A stretch of DNA of 64,000 bases, from positions 1 to 64,000 of the forward strand of contig CALUCE010000009.1 in NCBI GenBank assembly GCA_943914475.1, given 5' to 3'. Both the position numbers and the translations under genes were made by a program. Position 1 is the first letter of the stretch. The number at the start of each line of letters is the position of its first letter. The DNA is from an uncultured Anaerococcus sp. Its GTDB lineage: Bacteria; Bacillota; Clostridia; Tissierellales; Peptoniphilaceae. The notes beneath the pieces are model-generated. The model did not search any database, was not told the origin of the DNA, and was given only the letters and a program-made list of their open reading frames with translations. Below are positions 6,666-15,375 of this stretch, piece by piece.

Positions 6666-9355
6666 AGACTCTTCCTTTCCACTTTTTTAATATTAACTGT
6701 AGCAACCTTCAATTCAGGTATTTTAGCTATCGGATCTAAAGATGAATTAGTTAACTTATTTACCAAGCCATCAGCAAAGTGGAATGGCATAAATAATGTT
6801 TTCTCATCTACCTTCTTTGAAATTTTAGCGTAAGTTTTAATCTCTCCTCTTTTTGAGGATACTCTAACTATATCCTTATCTGAAATATTATATTTTGCTG
6901 CAGTTACCGGATTAATTTCTAGATATGACTTATCTGCCATTTCATTTAATCCATCAACTTTTCCTGTCATTGTCCTAGTATGGTAATGATACAACATTCT
7001 TCCTGTTGTAAGTATCAACGGATATGTTTCATCTTGAACATCTTTACTAGGTACATGATCTATATCCATAAACAGACCCTTTCCTCTAGCCATAGTATCC
7101 TTATGTAGGTACATGGTGCCAGGATTGTCTTTGTTTGTACATGGCCATTGTAGTGAAGATTTTTCAAGTCTATTGTAGTCTATTCCCCTATATGATGGGG
7201 TAATATATGCTATTTCATCCATAATATCTGATGGATTTCTATAAAATTCTTCATGACCTAATAGGCTAGATAATTCCATTAGAATTTTCCAGTCTGGCTT
7301 ACTTTCACCTACAGGATCAATTGCTTTTCTAACTCTCAAAACTCTTCTTTCGGTATTGGTAAAGGTACCATCTTTTTCTGCAAAAGTTGCTGCTGGTAAT
7401 ACAACATCAGCAAGTTGGGCAGTTTCAGTTAAGAAAATGTCTTGTACCAATAGAAAATCAATTTTATTTAAAGCTTCTTCTACATGGTTTAAGTTTGGAT
7501 CTGAAACCATTGGATTTTCACCCATAACATATAGGAAGGATAAATTACCATCATGAACTGAATTCATCATCTCAGTTAGGGTTAAACCTTTTTTGCTAGG
7601 TAAGCTAGTATTCCAGAACTTCTCCATAGACTCTCTAACTGGATCAAGAAATACTTTTTGATAACCAGTGTAATCTGTAGGAAGTGCTCCCATATCACAG
7701 GCTCCTTGAACGTTATTTTGTCCTCTGAGTGGGTTTATACCTGTAGATTCAAATCCTATATTACCTGTTAGAAGTTGTAGGTTTGAAGCAGACATAACAG
7801 AGTGTGTTCCTGTTGTATGTTGAGTTAGACCCATTGCGTAATATAGGGCTCCTCTATTGGCCTTGGCGTATGTCCTTGCAGCCTTTATAATATCTTCTTT
7901 ATCCACACCACAAATTTTTGCAACCTTTTCTGGTGTGTATTTTAAGACAGTCTTTCTAAATTCTTCATAGCCTTCTGTCCTATCTTTGATATAAGATTCA
8001 TCTTCTAAACCTTCATTTATGATTACATTCATTATACCATTTAAGATAGCTATGTTAGTTCCAGCTTTTATTTGTAAAAATACATCTGCATATTTACAAA
8101 GTTCAATCCTTCTTGGATCTATTACTATTAATTTTGCTCCTTCTTTTAATCTCCTTTTTATTTTCGTAGCTATTACCGGGTGGTTTTCAGTAGTATTTGT
8201 TCCCATTATGATAAAAGCATCAGTACCATCTATCTCAGCAATACTATTTGTCATAGCACCGCTTCCTAACGTGTTAGCAAGACCTGCAACAGTAGAAGAG
8301 TGTCACAATCTAGCGCAGTGATCTACGCTGTTGGTCTTACATACCGATCTCATGAACTTTTGGAACAAATAGTTTTCTTCATTCGTACATCTAGCTGAAG
8401 AAAATCCTCCAAATCCATCTGGTCCTTTCTCATCCATAACTTTATCGAAGTTCTTTTTAATTACCCTGTAAGCTTCATCCCAGCTTGTTTCTTCTAAAAC
8501 TCCGTTTTTTCTAACAAGAGGTTTTTTTAGTCTGTCTGGGTGATTTACAAATCTAAAACCAAATTTACCCTTTACACATAATAGACCATTGTTTGGTATA
8601 TCATCTACAGGCTCAACTTCTACTATCCTACCATTTTTGGTTAATAAATTAATTTGGCAGCCTACTCCACAATATGAACAAGTAGTTCTTGTCTTTTCAA
8701 CTTGCCAATATCTAAACTTATCAGTTTCTCTTTTTTTCTTAGGATTTAGTGCACCTACTGGACAAACTGAAACACAATTTCCACATGATACACAATCGCT
8801 ATTTAAAAAGCCCTTATCAAAAGGTGCTGACACATAAGTATCAAAACCCCTATCCCTAAAGGTAATAGCGCTATAGCCTTGTAATTTTTCACATACACTT
8901 ACACATTTGCCGCATTTAATACATTTGGCTGCATCGTAAGTGAAAAATTTATTTGATTCATCGATAGATCTGTTACCCTTATCTCCTTTAAAACTTCCTT
9001 CTTTTATTCCGTATTCATAGCAATAATTTTGGAGATCACAGGCCCCAGATTTATCACAATTTAAACAATCATTAGGATGGTTTGAATATAGTAAATCTAA
9101 GATTTCCTTTCTCATCTTAACTATTTTTTCGCTATGAGTATGTATTACCATTCCGTCTTTGATTTTTGTTGAACAAGCTGTAACAGGTTTCTTGTATCCA
9201 TCAATCTCAACTATGCATAATCTACAAGCTCCATTTGGAAGAAGTCTTTTATCATAACAAAGAGTTGGTATATCTATGTTATTTCTTTTGCATAAATCAA
9301 GTATAGTTCGATCAAGATCTGTTTGATAAGCTTGATTATTAATAATAACTTTCAT
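6662..9355 (-). CDS. fdhF: Selenocysteine-containing formate dehydrogenase catalytic subunit
   Basis: The reading frame from ATG 9353-9355 reaches a TGA at 8303-8305 after 350 codons and continues in the same frame to 6662, giving 897 residues with selenocysteine at 351. The flanking residues, DHCARL-U-HSSTVAGLA, are the formate dehydrogenase active site. Domains: NuoG-like [2Fe-2S] (Cys33, 44, 47, 61), His/Cys cluster HPNDCLNC, two [4Fe-4S] ferredoxin motifs, the CSYCGVGC cluster site (about 226-233), then the bis-MGD catalytic domain and a molybdopterin-dinucleotide domain in the last 110 residues. It oxidises formate to CO2 (or the reverse) and passes electrons to the adjacent NuoE/F-like subunits. 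Frame, motif and SECIS together make a pseudogene unlikely. Confidence 0.95.
8272..8302 (-). promoter_or_regulatory. SECIS hairpin of fdhF mRNA
   Basis: Eleven bases after the UGA the mRNA can form a stem of TGTT-GCA paired with TGC-AACA, with one bulged U on the 3' side and the apical loop GGTCT (8280-8284). The 11-base spacing and the GGUCU loop are the same as I recall for the E. coli fdhF SECIS, which is bound by SelB. Pairing was read by eye. Confidence 0.88.
8303..8305 (-). other. UGA codon decoded as selenocysteine
   Basis: In-frame TGA at codon 351 of fdhF, exactly where the family has Sec or Cys to ligate Mo/W. No second stop occurs before the normal C-terminus. The host must therefore encode selA/selB/selC/selD elsewhere; none of these is in this window. 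Confidence 0.95.
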
Positions 9356-10290
9356 TATTTACCTTCTTCTAATTCCTCTATCTTTTTGACCATAGGTTTT
9401 AATCCTAAAACTGTAAGCCAATCTGATTCTTTGAATTCTCCCATACCCTTGGTATAAGGTCTGTCAGGATTATCAAGATAGGAAAGTTCTGTTCCCATTC
9501 TTCCTTTTAAGCAAAGAGGCCTTCCATTTTGAGGAGAATTTGCTGTTACTGCAACGTTTTTTCCATCTTTTTTGTGAACATCAAAACTACATCCATATTC
9601 ACATATTTTACAAACAACAGTTTTCTTCTCGCCTTCCCATTCTCTTATCTTGCCTTTTTCTCTTTTATCTACCAAGGCTCCTACTGGACATACAGATACA
9701 CATCTATTACAGGATACACAATAAGAATCTTTAAATTCTCTTCCTAAATCAAGGGTAATGTATGAATCATATCCTCTGTCACCAAAGCCCAGTATCTTTC
9801 TACCTTCGATCTGACCACAGCTTCTTACGCATTTTCCACACAAAATACATTTAGCATTGTCTTTAAATATGTAAGGGCTGGTATCATCATAAACTTCTTC
9901 TCTTTTTGCCCCCTTATGATCTCTAAATTTTACATCATATTCATAAGCATATTTTTGAAGTAGACAATCCCCTGCTTTTTGGCAAGTTAAGCAATCGTTT
10001 GGATGACTGTCTAACAATAGTTGTAAAATTTGTCTTTTCTTTTTTATAATTTCATCTGTCTTTGTGAATATTTCCATATTGTCTGCAGCTCTTGTAGAAC
10101 AGGAAGTTTGTATTTTCTTTCTACCATTTTGAACAACTTCTACTATACAAAGTCTACATCCTCCAAAAACAGAAAGATTTGGATCATAACATAGGGCAGA
10201 AATTTCTATGCCATTTTCTCTTGCAACATCTATTATAAATCTGTCTTTTTCACATTTTATTTCTTTGTTGTCAATCTTAATAGTAATCAT
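9355..10290 (-). CDS. NuoG-like iron-sulfur electron-transfer subunit (HylA-type) of formate dehydrogenase
   Basis: A 311-residue protein made only of iron-sulfur domains: [2Fe-2S] plant-type domain (Cys34, 45, 48, 64), the His/Cys motif HPNDCLTCQKAGDC (about 94-107), two [4Fe-4S] motifs CILCGKC and CVSCNRCVSVCP, and a last CKICEYGC domain matching the N-terminal cluster domain of molybdopterin oxidoreductases. It then stops where the catalytic domain would begin. It is collinear with the first 310 residues of FdhF, so it looks like a duplicated and truncated copy. It resembles HylA of the Clostridium acidurici FdhF2-HylABC complex and probably carries electrons between FdhF and the NuoF-like subunit. 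Stop/start overlap (TAATG) with fdhF. Confidence 0.87.
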   Translation of the reverse strand: MITIKIDNKEIKCEKDRFIIDVARENGIEISALCYDPNLSVFGGCRLCIVEVVQNGRKKIQTSCSTRAADNMEIFTKTDEIIKKKRQILQLLLDSHPNDCLTCQKAGDCLLQKYAYEYDVKFRDHKGAKREEVYDDTSPYIFKDNAKCILCGKCVRSCGQIEGRKILGFGDRGYDSYITLDLGREFKDSYCVSCNRCVSVCPVGALVDKREKGKIREWEGEKKTVVCKICEYGCSFDVHKKDGKNVAVTANSPQNGRPLCLKGRMGTELSYLDNPDRPYTKGMGEFKESDWLTVLGLKPMVKKIEELEEGK

Positions 10291-10292
10291 AG

Positions 10293-11831
10293 TTATTCCT
10301 TTACTACTGCCTTAGGTTTAATTGGACATACTTCTAAACATGTACCGCACTTAATACATTTACTTTGATCAATCTTATGTTTTTGTTTCTTTTCACCTTC
10401 TATACAAGATACAGGGCAGTTTCTCTTACAAGTACCACAACCTATACAATTATCTTTTATCCTATATTCTAAAAGTTCTTTACATGTACCTGCTGTACAG
10501 TGCTTGTTGTTAATGTGATCTTCGTATTCATTTCTAAAGTATTTTATAGTAGAAATTACTGGGAAAGCAGCAGATTGACCTAGTCCACAAAGGGAAGTCT
10601 CTGTTACAAGTTCACTTAGTTCAAGTAACTTATCTATATCACCATCTTCTCCTTGGCCACTTACAATTCTTTCCAAGATTTCAAGTATTCTTTTTGTTCC
10701 TTCTCTACATGGAACACACTTACCACATGACTCATCACAGGTGAATTCTAAGAAGAACCTAGCTATGTCGACCATACAAGTGTCTTCATCCATAACTACC
10801 ATTCCACCAGATCCCATTATAGAATCAAGTTCTTTTAATGTTTCAAAATCTACTGATGAGTCTAAATATTTTGCTGGTATACAACCACCAGATGGTCCAC
10901 CAGTTTGTATGGCTTTAAGATCTTTATCTCCTTCTATACCATCACCAAGTTCATAAACTATTTGTCTAATAGTTGTACCCATTGGCACTTCAATAAGTCC
11001 GCTTTTTTTGACATCTCCTACCAAGGAGAAAACCTTAGTTCCAGGAGATTTTTCAGTACCTATGCCCCTGTACCAAGCGGATCCTTTTAGTATGATTGGA
11101 CATACATTGGCGAATGTTTCAACGTTGTTTATAACTGTAGGCTTTTGCCATAGACCCTTATAGGCAGTCCTAAAGATTTTAACTCTAGGCATACCTCTTT
11201 TACCTTCTATTGATTCCATTAGTGCAGTTGATTCACCACAAACAAAGGCACCAGAACCAAGTCTTAATTCTATATCGAAATCAAAGCCACTATCCATTAT
11301 ATTCTTGCCAAGAAAACTCATTTCATGAGCTTGATCTATAGCAATTTTTAAACTTTCAACAGCCTTTGGATACTCTGCTCTTACATAAATAAATCCTTGA
11401 TCACTTCCAATAGCATAAGCACCAATTGCCATAGCTTCTAAAACACTGTGAGGATCAAATTCTAGTATAGACCTATCCATATAGGCACCTGGGTCTCCTT
11501 CATCAGCATTACAAATTATGTACTTTTGATCTACATCATAGTTTAAAGCGGTTTCCCATTTTCTACCTGTAGGAAATCCTGCTCCTCCTCTACCTCTAAG
11601 TAAAGAAGCCTTTACTTCTTCAACAACTTCTTCTTGAGACATGGAATTTAATACCTTGTAAAGAGCAAAATATCCATCCCTAGCTATGTATTCTTTTATA
11701 TTACCAGGATCTATTAACCCACAATTTCTAAGTGCAATTTTAACTTGTATATCATCTGTAGGTTCTAGTTTTTCTGGGTGAGAAATTTTTGTATTTTCTT
11801 TAATCTCTTCTAATAATTTAATGTCAATCAT
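10293..11831 (-). CDS. nuoF: NuoF-like NADH-binding flavoprotein subunit of formate dehydrogenase
   Basis: A 512-residue subunit. SLLRGRGGAGFPTGRKW (about residues 76-92) is the NADH/FMN-binding block, with ADEGDPGAYMDR and the GSGAFVCGESTALMESIEG segment behind it. ESCGKCVPCREGT carries the N3-type [4Fe-4S] cluster. The C-terminus adds two ferredoxin motifs, CIGCGTCKRNCP and CIKCGTCLEVCP. The N-terminal thioredoxin-like domain found in many HydB/HylB proteins is absent or reduced to about 60 residues. It should exchange electrons with NAD(H). Spacing to both neighbours is under 10 bases. An electron-bifurcating role with ferredoxin is possible by analogy but not shown by sequence. Confidence 0.92.
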   Translation of the reverse strand: MIDIKLLEEIKENTKISHPEKLEPTDDIQVKIALRNCGLIDPGNIKEYIARDGYFALYKVLNSMSQEEVVEEVKASLLRGRGGAGFPTGRKWETALNYDVDQKYIICNADEGDPGAYMDRSILEFDPHSVLEAMAIGAYAIGSDQGFIYVRAEYPKAVESLKIAIDQAHEMSFLGKNIMDSGFDFDIELRLGSGAFVCGESTALMESIEGKRGMPRVKIFRTAYKGLWQKPTVINNVETFANVCPIILKGSAWYRGIGTEKSPGTKVFSLVGDVKKSGLIEVPMGTTIRQIVYELGDGIEGDKDLKAIQTGGPSGGCIPAKYLDSSVDFETLKELDSIMGSGGMVVMDEDTCMVDIARFFLEFTCDESCGKCVPCREGTKRILEILERIVSGQGEDGDIDKLLELSELVTETSLCGLGQSAAFPVISTIKYFRNEYEDHINNKHCTAGTCKELLEYRIKDNCIGCGTCKRNCPVSCIEGEKKQKHKIDQSKCIKCGTCLEVCPIKPKAVVKE

Positions 11832-11839
11832 TTTACCAC

Positions 11840-12340
11840 CTATTTATATTGTTCTAGAATTCTATTGATATCATCTTTGGTAAATCTAATATGTTGATCA
11901 CCATTTATTTCTACTACTGGTGCTTCACCACAGTTACCCAGACACCTAGTTTCTGATAAAGAGAATTTTCCATCCTCTGTAGTTTCACCTGGCTTAATAT
12001 TTAGCTTTTCTTCTAAGGTATCCATCAAGTTCTTGGCACCCTTTACATAGCAGGCAGTACCCAGACATATATGAATATCACATTTACCCTTTGGAATAAA
12101 GGTAAATTGTGAATAGAAAGTTGCTACACCGTAAATTTCTGCTAAAGGAATATTTAATTTATCAGAAATCATTTCCATAATTTCTTCAGGAAGATAACCA
12201 AATATGTCCTGAGCCTTTTGTAAAACAGGCATAAGCGGACCCTTCCTATCCTTGTTTTGATAAATAAACTTATCAAACTCTGCTATCTTTTCTTTATTTT
12301 CTTCTTTATCAAATGTAAAATTACCTTTTATAGTCTTCAT
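11840..12340 (-). CDS. nuoE: NuoE-like thioredoxin-fold [2Fe-2S] subunit of formate dehydrogenase
   Basis: A 166-residue protein from the ATG at 12338-12340, which has AGAAGGAAATAAGT in front; an upstream in-frame ATG at 12367 would lie inside focA and has no better site. The helical N-terminus includes VLQKAQDIFGYLPEE, and the thioredoxin-like [2Fe-2S] domain has the ligands CLGTAC (C-x4-C) and CLGNC (C-x3-C). It partners the NuoF-like flavoprotein in NAD-linked formate dehydrogenases and hydrogenases. It begins two bases after the focA stop. Confidence 0.92.
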   Translation of the reverse strand: MKTIKGNFTFDKEENKEKIAEFDKFIYQNKDRKGPLMPVLQKAQDIFGYLPEEIMEMISDKLNIPLAEIYGVATFYSQFTFIPKGKCDIHICLGTACYVKGAKNLMDTLEEKLNIKPGETTEDGKFSLSETRCLGNCGEAPVVEINGDQHIRFTKDDINRILEQYK

Positions 12341-12342
12341 AC

Positions 12343-13185
12343 TTATTTCCTTCTTAAAGCTAGCCAATAAGCTGCTGCTTCGAATAAACCGCCACCAACA
12401 ATATTTCCTAGAGTTACAGGTATTAGATTTTTAACAAAAAATCCAGACCATGTTAAATTAGCCAAAGCATCTTTTGCGATATTTGCACCTTGCAACAAAG
12501 AATTTAGATATTCTGGATTAGCTTTTGCTAGTATGCCTGCTGGTATGTAATACATGTTTGCAACACTGTGTTCAAAGCCTGATATTACAAAGAGCATGAT
12601 TGGCAAGGCAACTGAGAAAATTTTTCCCATATGACTGCTTGAACCAAATGACATCCAAACTCCCAAGCAAACCAACCAGTTACACAAAATACCTAAAACA
12701 AAAGCATGTGAGAAACTTAAATTTACTTTTGAATTAGCAGTTAGAATAGTTCTTTGTGCTAGTAAATTATTAACACTATCAAGTTGTCCTGATTTAATAA
12801 CTAGAAAAGCAACTATAATAGATCCCACAAAATTTCCTAAATAAACAATAACCCATGCTCTAAGTAATTGTGATACCTTAACTTTTTTATCAAATACCCC
12901 AACTAGCATTAGACTATTGCCGGTAAACAATTCTGCACCTGCAATTATTACAAAAACTATTCCTGGCGTAAAAATTAATCCCGTAACAACCTTACCTATC
13001 CCAAATGTTTCAGGATTACTCATAAGGTTCATACCAGCTAGTGTTGATCCTTGTGCGGCAAAAGCAATAAATGCCCCTGCTAAGATAGCAAGAATAAAAA
13101 GTTTCTTAAAACTACCATTTGCTTTTTTTACACTAATATCACTTGTAGCGTCTAGTATTTTATCAGGGCTTAATACTTCACTCAT
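12343..13185 (-). CDS. focA: Formate/nitrite channel FocA
   Basis: A 280-residue FNT-family channel with six hydrophobic helices. Recognisable family blocks are GAFIAFAAQGSTLAG in helix 1, LVGVFDKKVKVSQLLRAWVIVYLGNFVGS and GFEHSVANMYYIPAG, which contains the conserved region around the pore, followed by NLIPVTLGNIVGGG. FNT channels form pentamers that move formate across the membrane. As the first gene of the operon it would bring formate in for oxidation or release it when the enzyme runs backwards. The ATG has AAGGAGGTAGTT upstream, the strongest ribosome site in the operon. Confidence 0.93.
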   Translation of the reverse strand: MSEVLSPDKILDATSDISVKKANGSFKKLFILAILAGAFIAFAAQGSTLAGMNLMSNPETFGIGKVVTGLIFTPGIVFVIIAGAELFTGNSLMLVGVFDKKVKVSQLLRAWVIVYLGNFVGSIIVAFLVIKSGQLDSVNNLLAQRTILTANSKVNLSFSHAFVLGILCNWLVCLGVWMSFGSSSHMGKIFSVALPIMLFVISGFEHSVANMYYIPAGILAKANPEYLNSLLQGANIAKDALANLTWSGFFVKNLIPVTLGNIVGGGLFEAAAYWLALRRK

Positions 13186-13279
13186 AACTACCTCCTTAAA
13201 ATATAATTAAGTTATTAAAGGAAACTTAAAATACCTTTAAAGGCCAATATTACTAATTTTAAATTTAGAATATTAGCTT

Positions 13280-13330
13280 AGATTGAATCCCTGTAGCGCA
13301 CTATTTCATGCCATCACTGGATTACAATCT
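13280..13330 (-). promoter_or_regulatory. Candidate structured leader element upstream of focA
   Basis: On the minus strand AGATTG-T-AATCC pairs with GGATT-CAATCT, an 11-bp stem with one bulged base, closing a 28-base loop that is much richer in G and C than the region around it (it includes GATGGCATG and GTGCGCTAC). It lies about 95 bases upstream of the focA start, just downstream of weak promoter-like sequence. No U-tract follows, so it is not a terminator. I could not match it to a riboswitch class that I know. Confidence 0.45.
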
Positions 13331-13808
13331 AATTTTGTATATTTTTTTAAATACACTCAATGATATATTTTTATAATTTTTATATATTCGGTAAAATACG
13401 AGAAAAAGTTATTTAGATATAGACTTGTTTATAGGATTAATCTGCCAACTGAATTTGGATAAACATATATTTAAATAAAATTTATACTTAAATAGTCTGG
13501 AAAAGGTTTGTCTAATACTTAACTATCTTGATTCAATAAAAGATTTATCTAGTATTAAAAATTAAAATGCTTACTCAATCACACATTATTTATATGTAGA
13601 AAGTTATATCAAACTTTTAGCCAAACATCCCATCAGACATAGTATACAAAAGCTTTGAAAGTACTAATTAGTAGGTTAAAATAATTAAGACCATTATATT
13701 TCACTAGCTTTTTTGCTTAAATATATCTACTCAAATAGCATCCTTTGCTAATAACTTTTTAAATTAGTATTTTTTGAATAAAACTTTAAATTAATATATC
13801 ATAGTTCA

Positions 13809-13837
13809 ATTATAAAACGTTTTTCTGAACTAGTCAA
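13809..13837 (-). promoter_or_regulatory. Sigma-A type promoter, minus strand
   Basis: TTGACT (13832-13837), 17-base spacer, TATAAT (13809-13814). A start near 13802 would give either a 615-base leader for focA or a separate small transcript; no reading frame follows directly. Confidence 0.55.
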
Positions 13838-14034
13838 TTATGATAAAATACTGTTAAATTTATCTTAACTAGTAAAGCTCTGTTTAAAAGGTTTAAGCTT
13901 AGATAAATATGCTTATATTCCGCTCTTTATTAGTTGAAATTTGTTTTCCCAAGTTCTTTTCTTATATAATCTTTTTATAAGCTATACTTGCCTTTTAAGG
14001 GCAATTTTACTTACCTTGAAAGAAGATTTTGGTA

Positions 14035-14075
14035 TTAAAAAAACGAGACTTTATTTCAAATCTCGTTTTTTAATA
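14035..14075 (-). terminator. Intrinsic terminator downstream of hup
   Basis: AAAAAACGAGA and TCTCGTTTTTT form a stem around a 12-base loop with a U-tract on the minus strand, just after the HU stop codon. The A-run on the other side makes it bidirectional in principle. Confidence 0.9.
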
Positions 14076-14086
14076 TTCATAAATCC

Positions 14087-14365
14087 TTATTTATTAACAG
14101 CTTCTTTTAAAGTCTTTCCTGCTTTGAATACTGGAGCTTTAGATGCTGGAATTTGAATTACTTGATCAGGTTTTCTTGGATTTCTACCTTCTCTAGCTTT
14201 TCTGTTTCTTGTTTCGAATGTACCAAATCCAACTAATTGTACCTTTTCTTCATTTGCAAGAGCTTCTGTAACTGTTTCTATAAAAGCGTTTAGTGCTTTT
14301 TCTGCTTCTATTTTTTTAAGTCCACTCTTTTCTGAAATATTCATTAATAATTCTGATTTATTCAT
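14087..14365 (-). CDS. hup: HU-family DNA-binding protein
   Basis: A 92-residue histone-like protein of standard length. MNKSELLMNISEKSGL begins the helical dimerisation body; GFGTFETRNRKAREGRNP (about residues 46-63) is the beta-ribbon arm that enters the minor groove, with the conserved proline in the arm. HU bends and compacts DNA and supports replication and repair. It is monocistronic: its own promoter lies at 14414-14442, with GGAGGAAAT before the ATG and a strong terminator behind. Confidence 0.97.
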   Translation of the reverse strand: MNKSELLMNISEKSGLKKIEAEKALNAFIETVTEALANEEKVQLVGFGTFETRNRKAREGRNPRKPDQVIQIPASKAPVFKAGKTLKEAVNK

Positions 14366-14413
14366 ATTTCCTCCTTATAAACCTAGTATTATTTCTGTTT
14401 AACTCTATGTTAG

Positions 14414-14442
14414 ATTATACAAAATGATTTGAGTAATTTCAA
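14414..14442 (-). promoter_or_regulatory. Promoter of hup
   Basis: TTGAAA (14437-14442), 17-base spacer, TATAAT (14414-14419), about 50 bases before the start codon. Confidence 0.8.
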
Positions 14443-14448
14443 GCATTT

Positions 14449-15375
14449 TCAGACAAAGATCTTTATTTTTGCCTTTTTTATTAAATCTTTTAAATAATCT
14501 TGATATTTTAAATCCAAGTAGTATTTTTTGGCATTTATTAAAAGGTCATTTTCATTTTCATTGTATGAATTTATCATTAAAATATAATATTTATCGTTGT
14601 CTTCAAAAACCTTACTCACTTGGTCTTTTTTTGTAAGACCACTTTCCTCTAAGAGGCTATCATCCAAGTATACAAAATCTGATGTAAGAGTATCAAAATT
14701 TCTTACCTTACTATTCATCATATTTCTAAAATCTTGGTTGTTTTTAATTTTTTTATGAATTTTTTCAGCTTCATTTTTGTCAGTAAAGACCAAGGCATTA
14801 TACTTATACATCTTTTGAAGCTTCTCATTTTTTTCATAATATTCAAGGACTTCCTTATCCTTGATCTTGTTTGTTTTATCAAACATCTTCTTATGCTCAA
14901 ACTTTATAGAGTCTCTATAAAGAGCATCCGAGAAAGATATTTCATCACTATTTATTGCTTCAACATTGGCAAGTAGTGATTCTTTACTTTTTAGCTCTTT
15001 TACCAAGTCTTTTTGTAGATTTTCATACTCTACATTATTTATCTTATAATTTTTGCTCTTTAAATCATTTAGCATTACTTGGTCTTTTATCAAAGAGTCA
15101 AGTAAGTCTTCTTCAAGCTTCTCATAATTACTAATACCACTCTTATCCTTAGAGCTTAAGTAGTTTTCACCATACTTTTTGGCATAAAATGAGATATAGA
15201 AGGTCAGCTCTCTAGAGTATAAATCTTTTGTAACATACTGACCATCAACAATAGCTACATTATCCTTAGTATTTACTTTGTTTTGGCAAGAGCTTGCTAA
15301 TAGAAAAACTCCACTAATTATTATTATCTTCTGAAGTATTTTCCGTAGACTCAGCTTCGTTAGATGTTTTCTCAT
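14449..15375 (-). CDS. PrsA/SurA-like lipoprotein with a degenerate foldase domain
   Basis: A 308-residue lipoprotein. The signal peptide ends at LLASSC, with the lipid-carrying Cys at residue 30. Residues 40-165 resemble the helical SurA_N/PrsA chaperone domain (VAIVDGQYVTKDLYSRELTFYI). Residues about 190-285 sit where the PpiC rotamase domain should be (KYNALVFTDKNEAEKI) but lack its HIL and GGELG motifs, so catalysis is unlikely. Its start lies 62 bases inside the end of prsA in another frame; no later start keeps the signal peptide intact. It probably acts as a chaperone for exported proteins together with PrsA. Confidence 0.8.
   Translation of the reverse strand: MRKHLTKLSLRKILQKIIIISGVFLLASSCQNKVNTKDNVAIVDGQYVTKDLYSRELTFYISFYAKKYGENYLSSKDKSGISNYEKLEEDLLDSLIKDQVMLNDLKSKNYKINNVEYENLQKDLVKELKSKESLLANVEAINSDEISFSDALYRDSIKFEHKKMFDKTNKIKDKEVLEYYEKNEKLQKMYKYNALVFTDKNEAEKIHKKIKNNQDFRNMMNSKVRNFDTLTSDFVYLDDSLLEESGLTKKDQVSKVFEDNDKYYILMINSYNENENDLLINAKKYYLDLKYQDYLKDLIKKAKIKIFV

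Larger units (their letters stand above)
13186..14034. other. Gene-free 850-base region upstream of the formate dehydrogenase operon
   Basis: No reading frame with a plausible ribosome site was found on either strand. The stretch is even more AT-rich than its surroundings. It contains a good minus-strand promoter (13809-13837), loosely repeated motifs between 13480 and 13560 (TAGATAAATCTTTT and TAGACAAACCTTTT on the minus strand), a candidate structured element (13280-13330) and a small hairpin just before the focA ribosome site (TTAAGTT/AACTTAA, 13210-13232). It is either a long regulatory leader or holds a small RNA. Confidence 0.6.

Noticed and set aside
8254..8310. Apparent split of formate dehydrogenase into two genes or a pseudogene by a stop codon
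   Set aside because: The stop is a UGA in the active-site position with a SECIS hairpin 11 bases downstream; the frame continues without any other defect.
13280..13330. Fluoride, molybdenum-cofactor or tetrahydrofolate riboswitch before focA
   Set aside because: The short GATGG resemblance to the fluoride aptamer is not backed by its other conserved segments, and neither the Moco nor the THF consensus fits the single-stem shape.
13941..14156. Plus-strand frame of 71 codons in the intergenic region
   Set aside because: It runs through the hup terminator and into hup in antisense, with no ribosome site.
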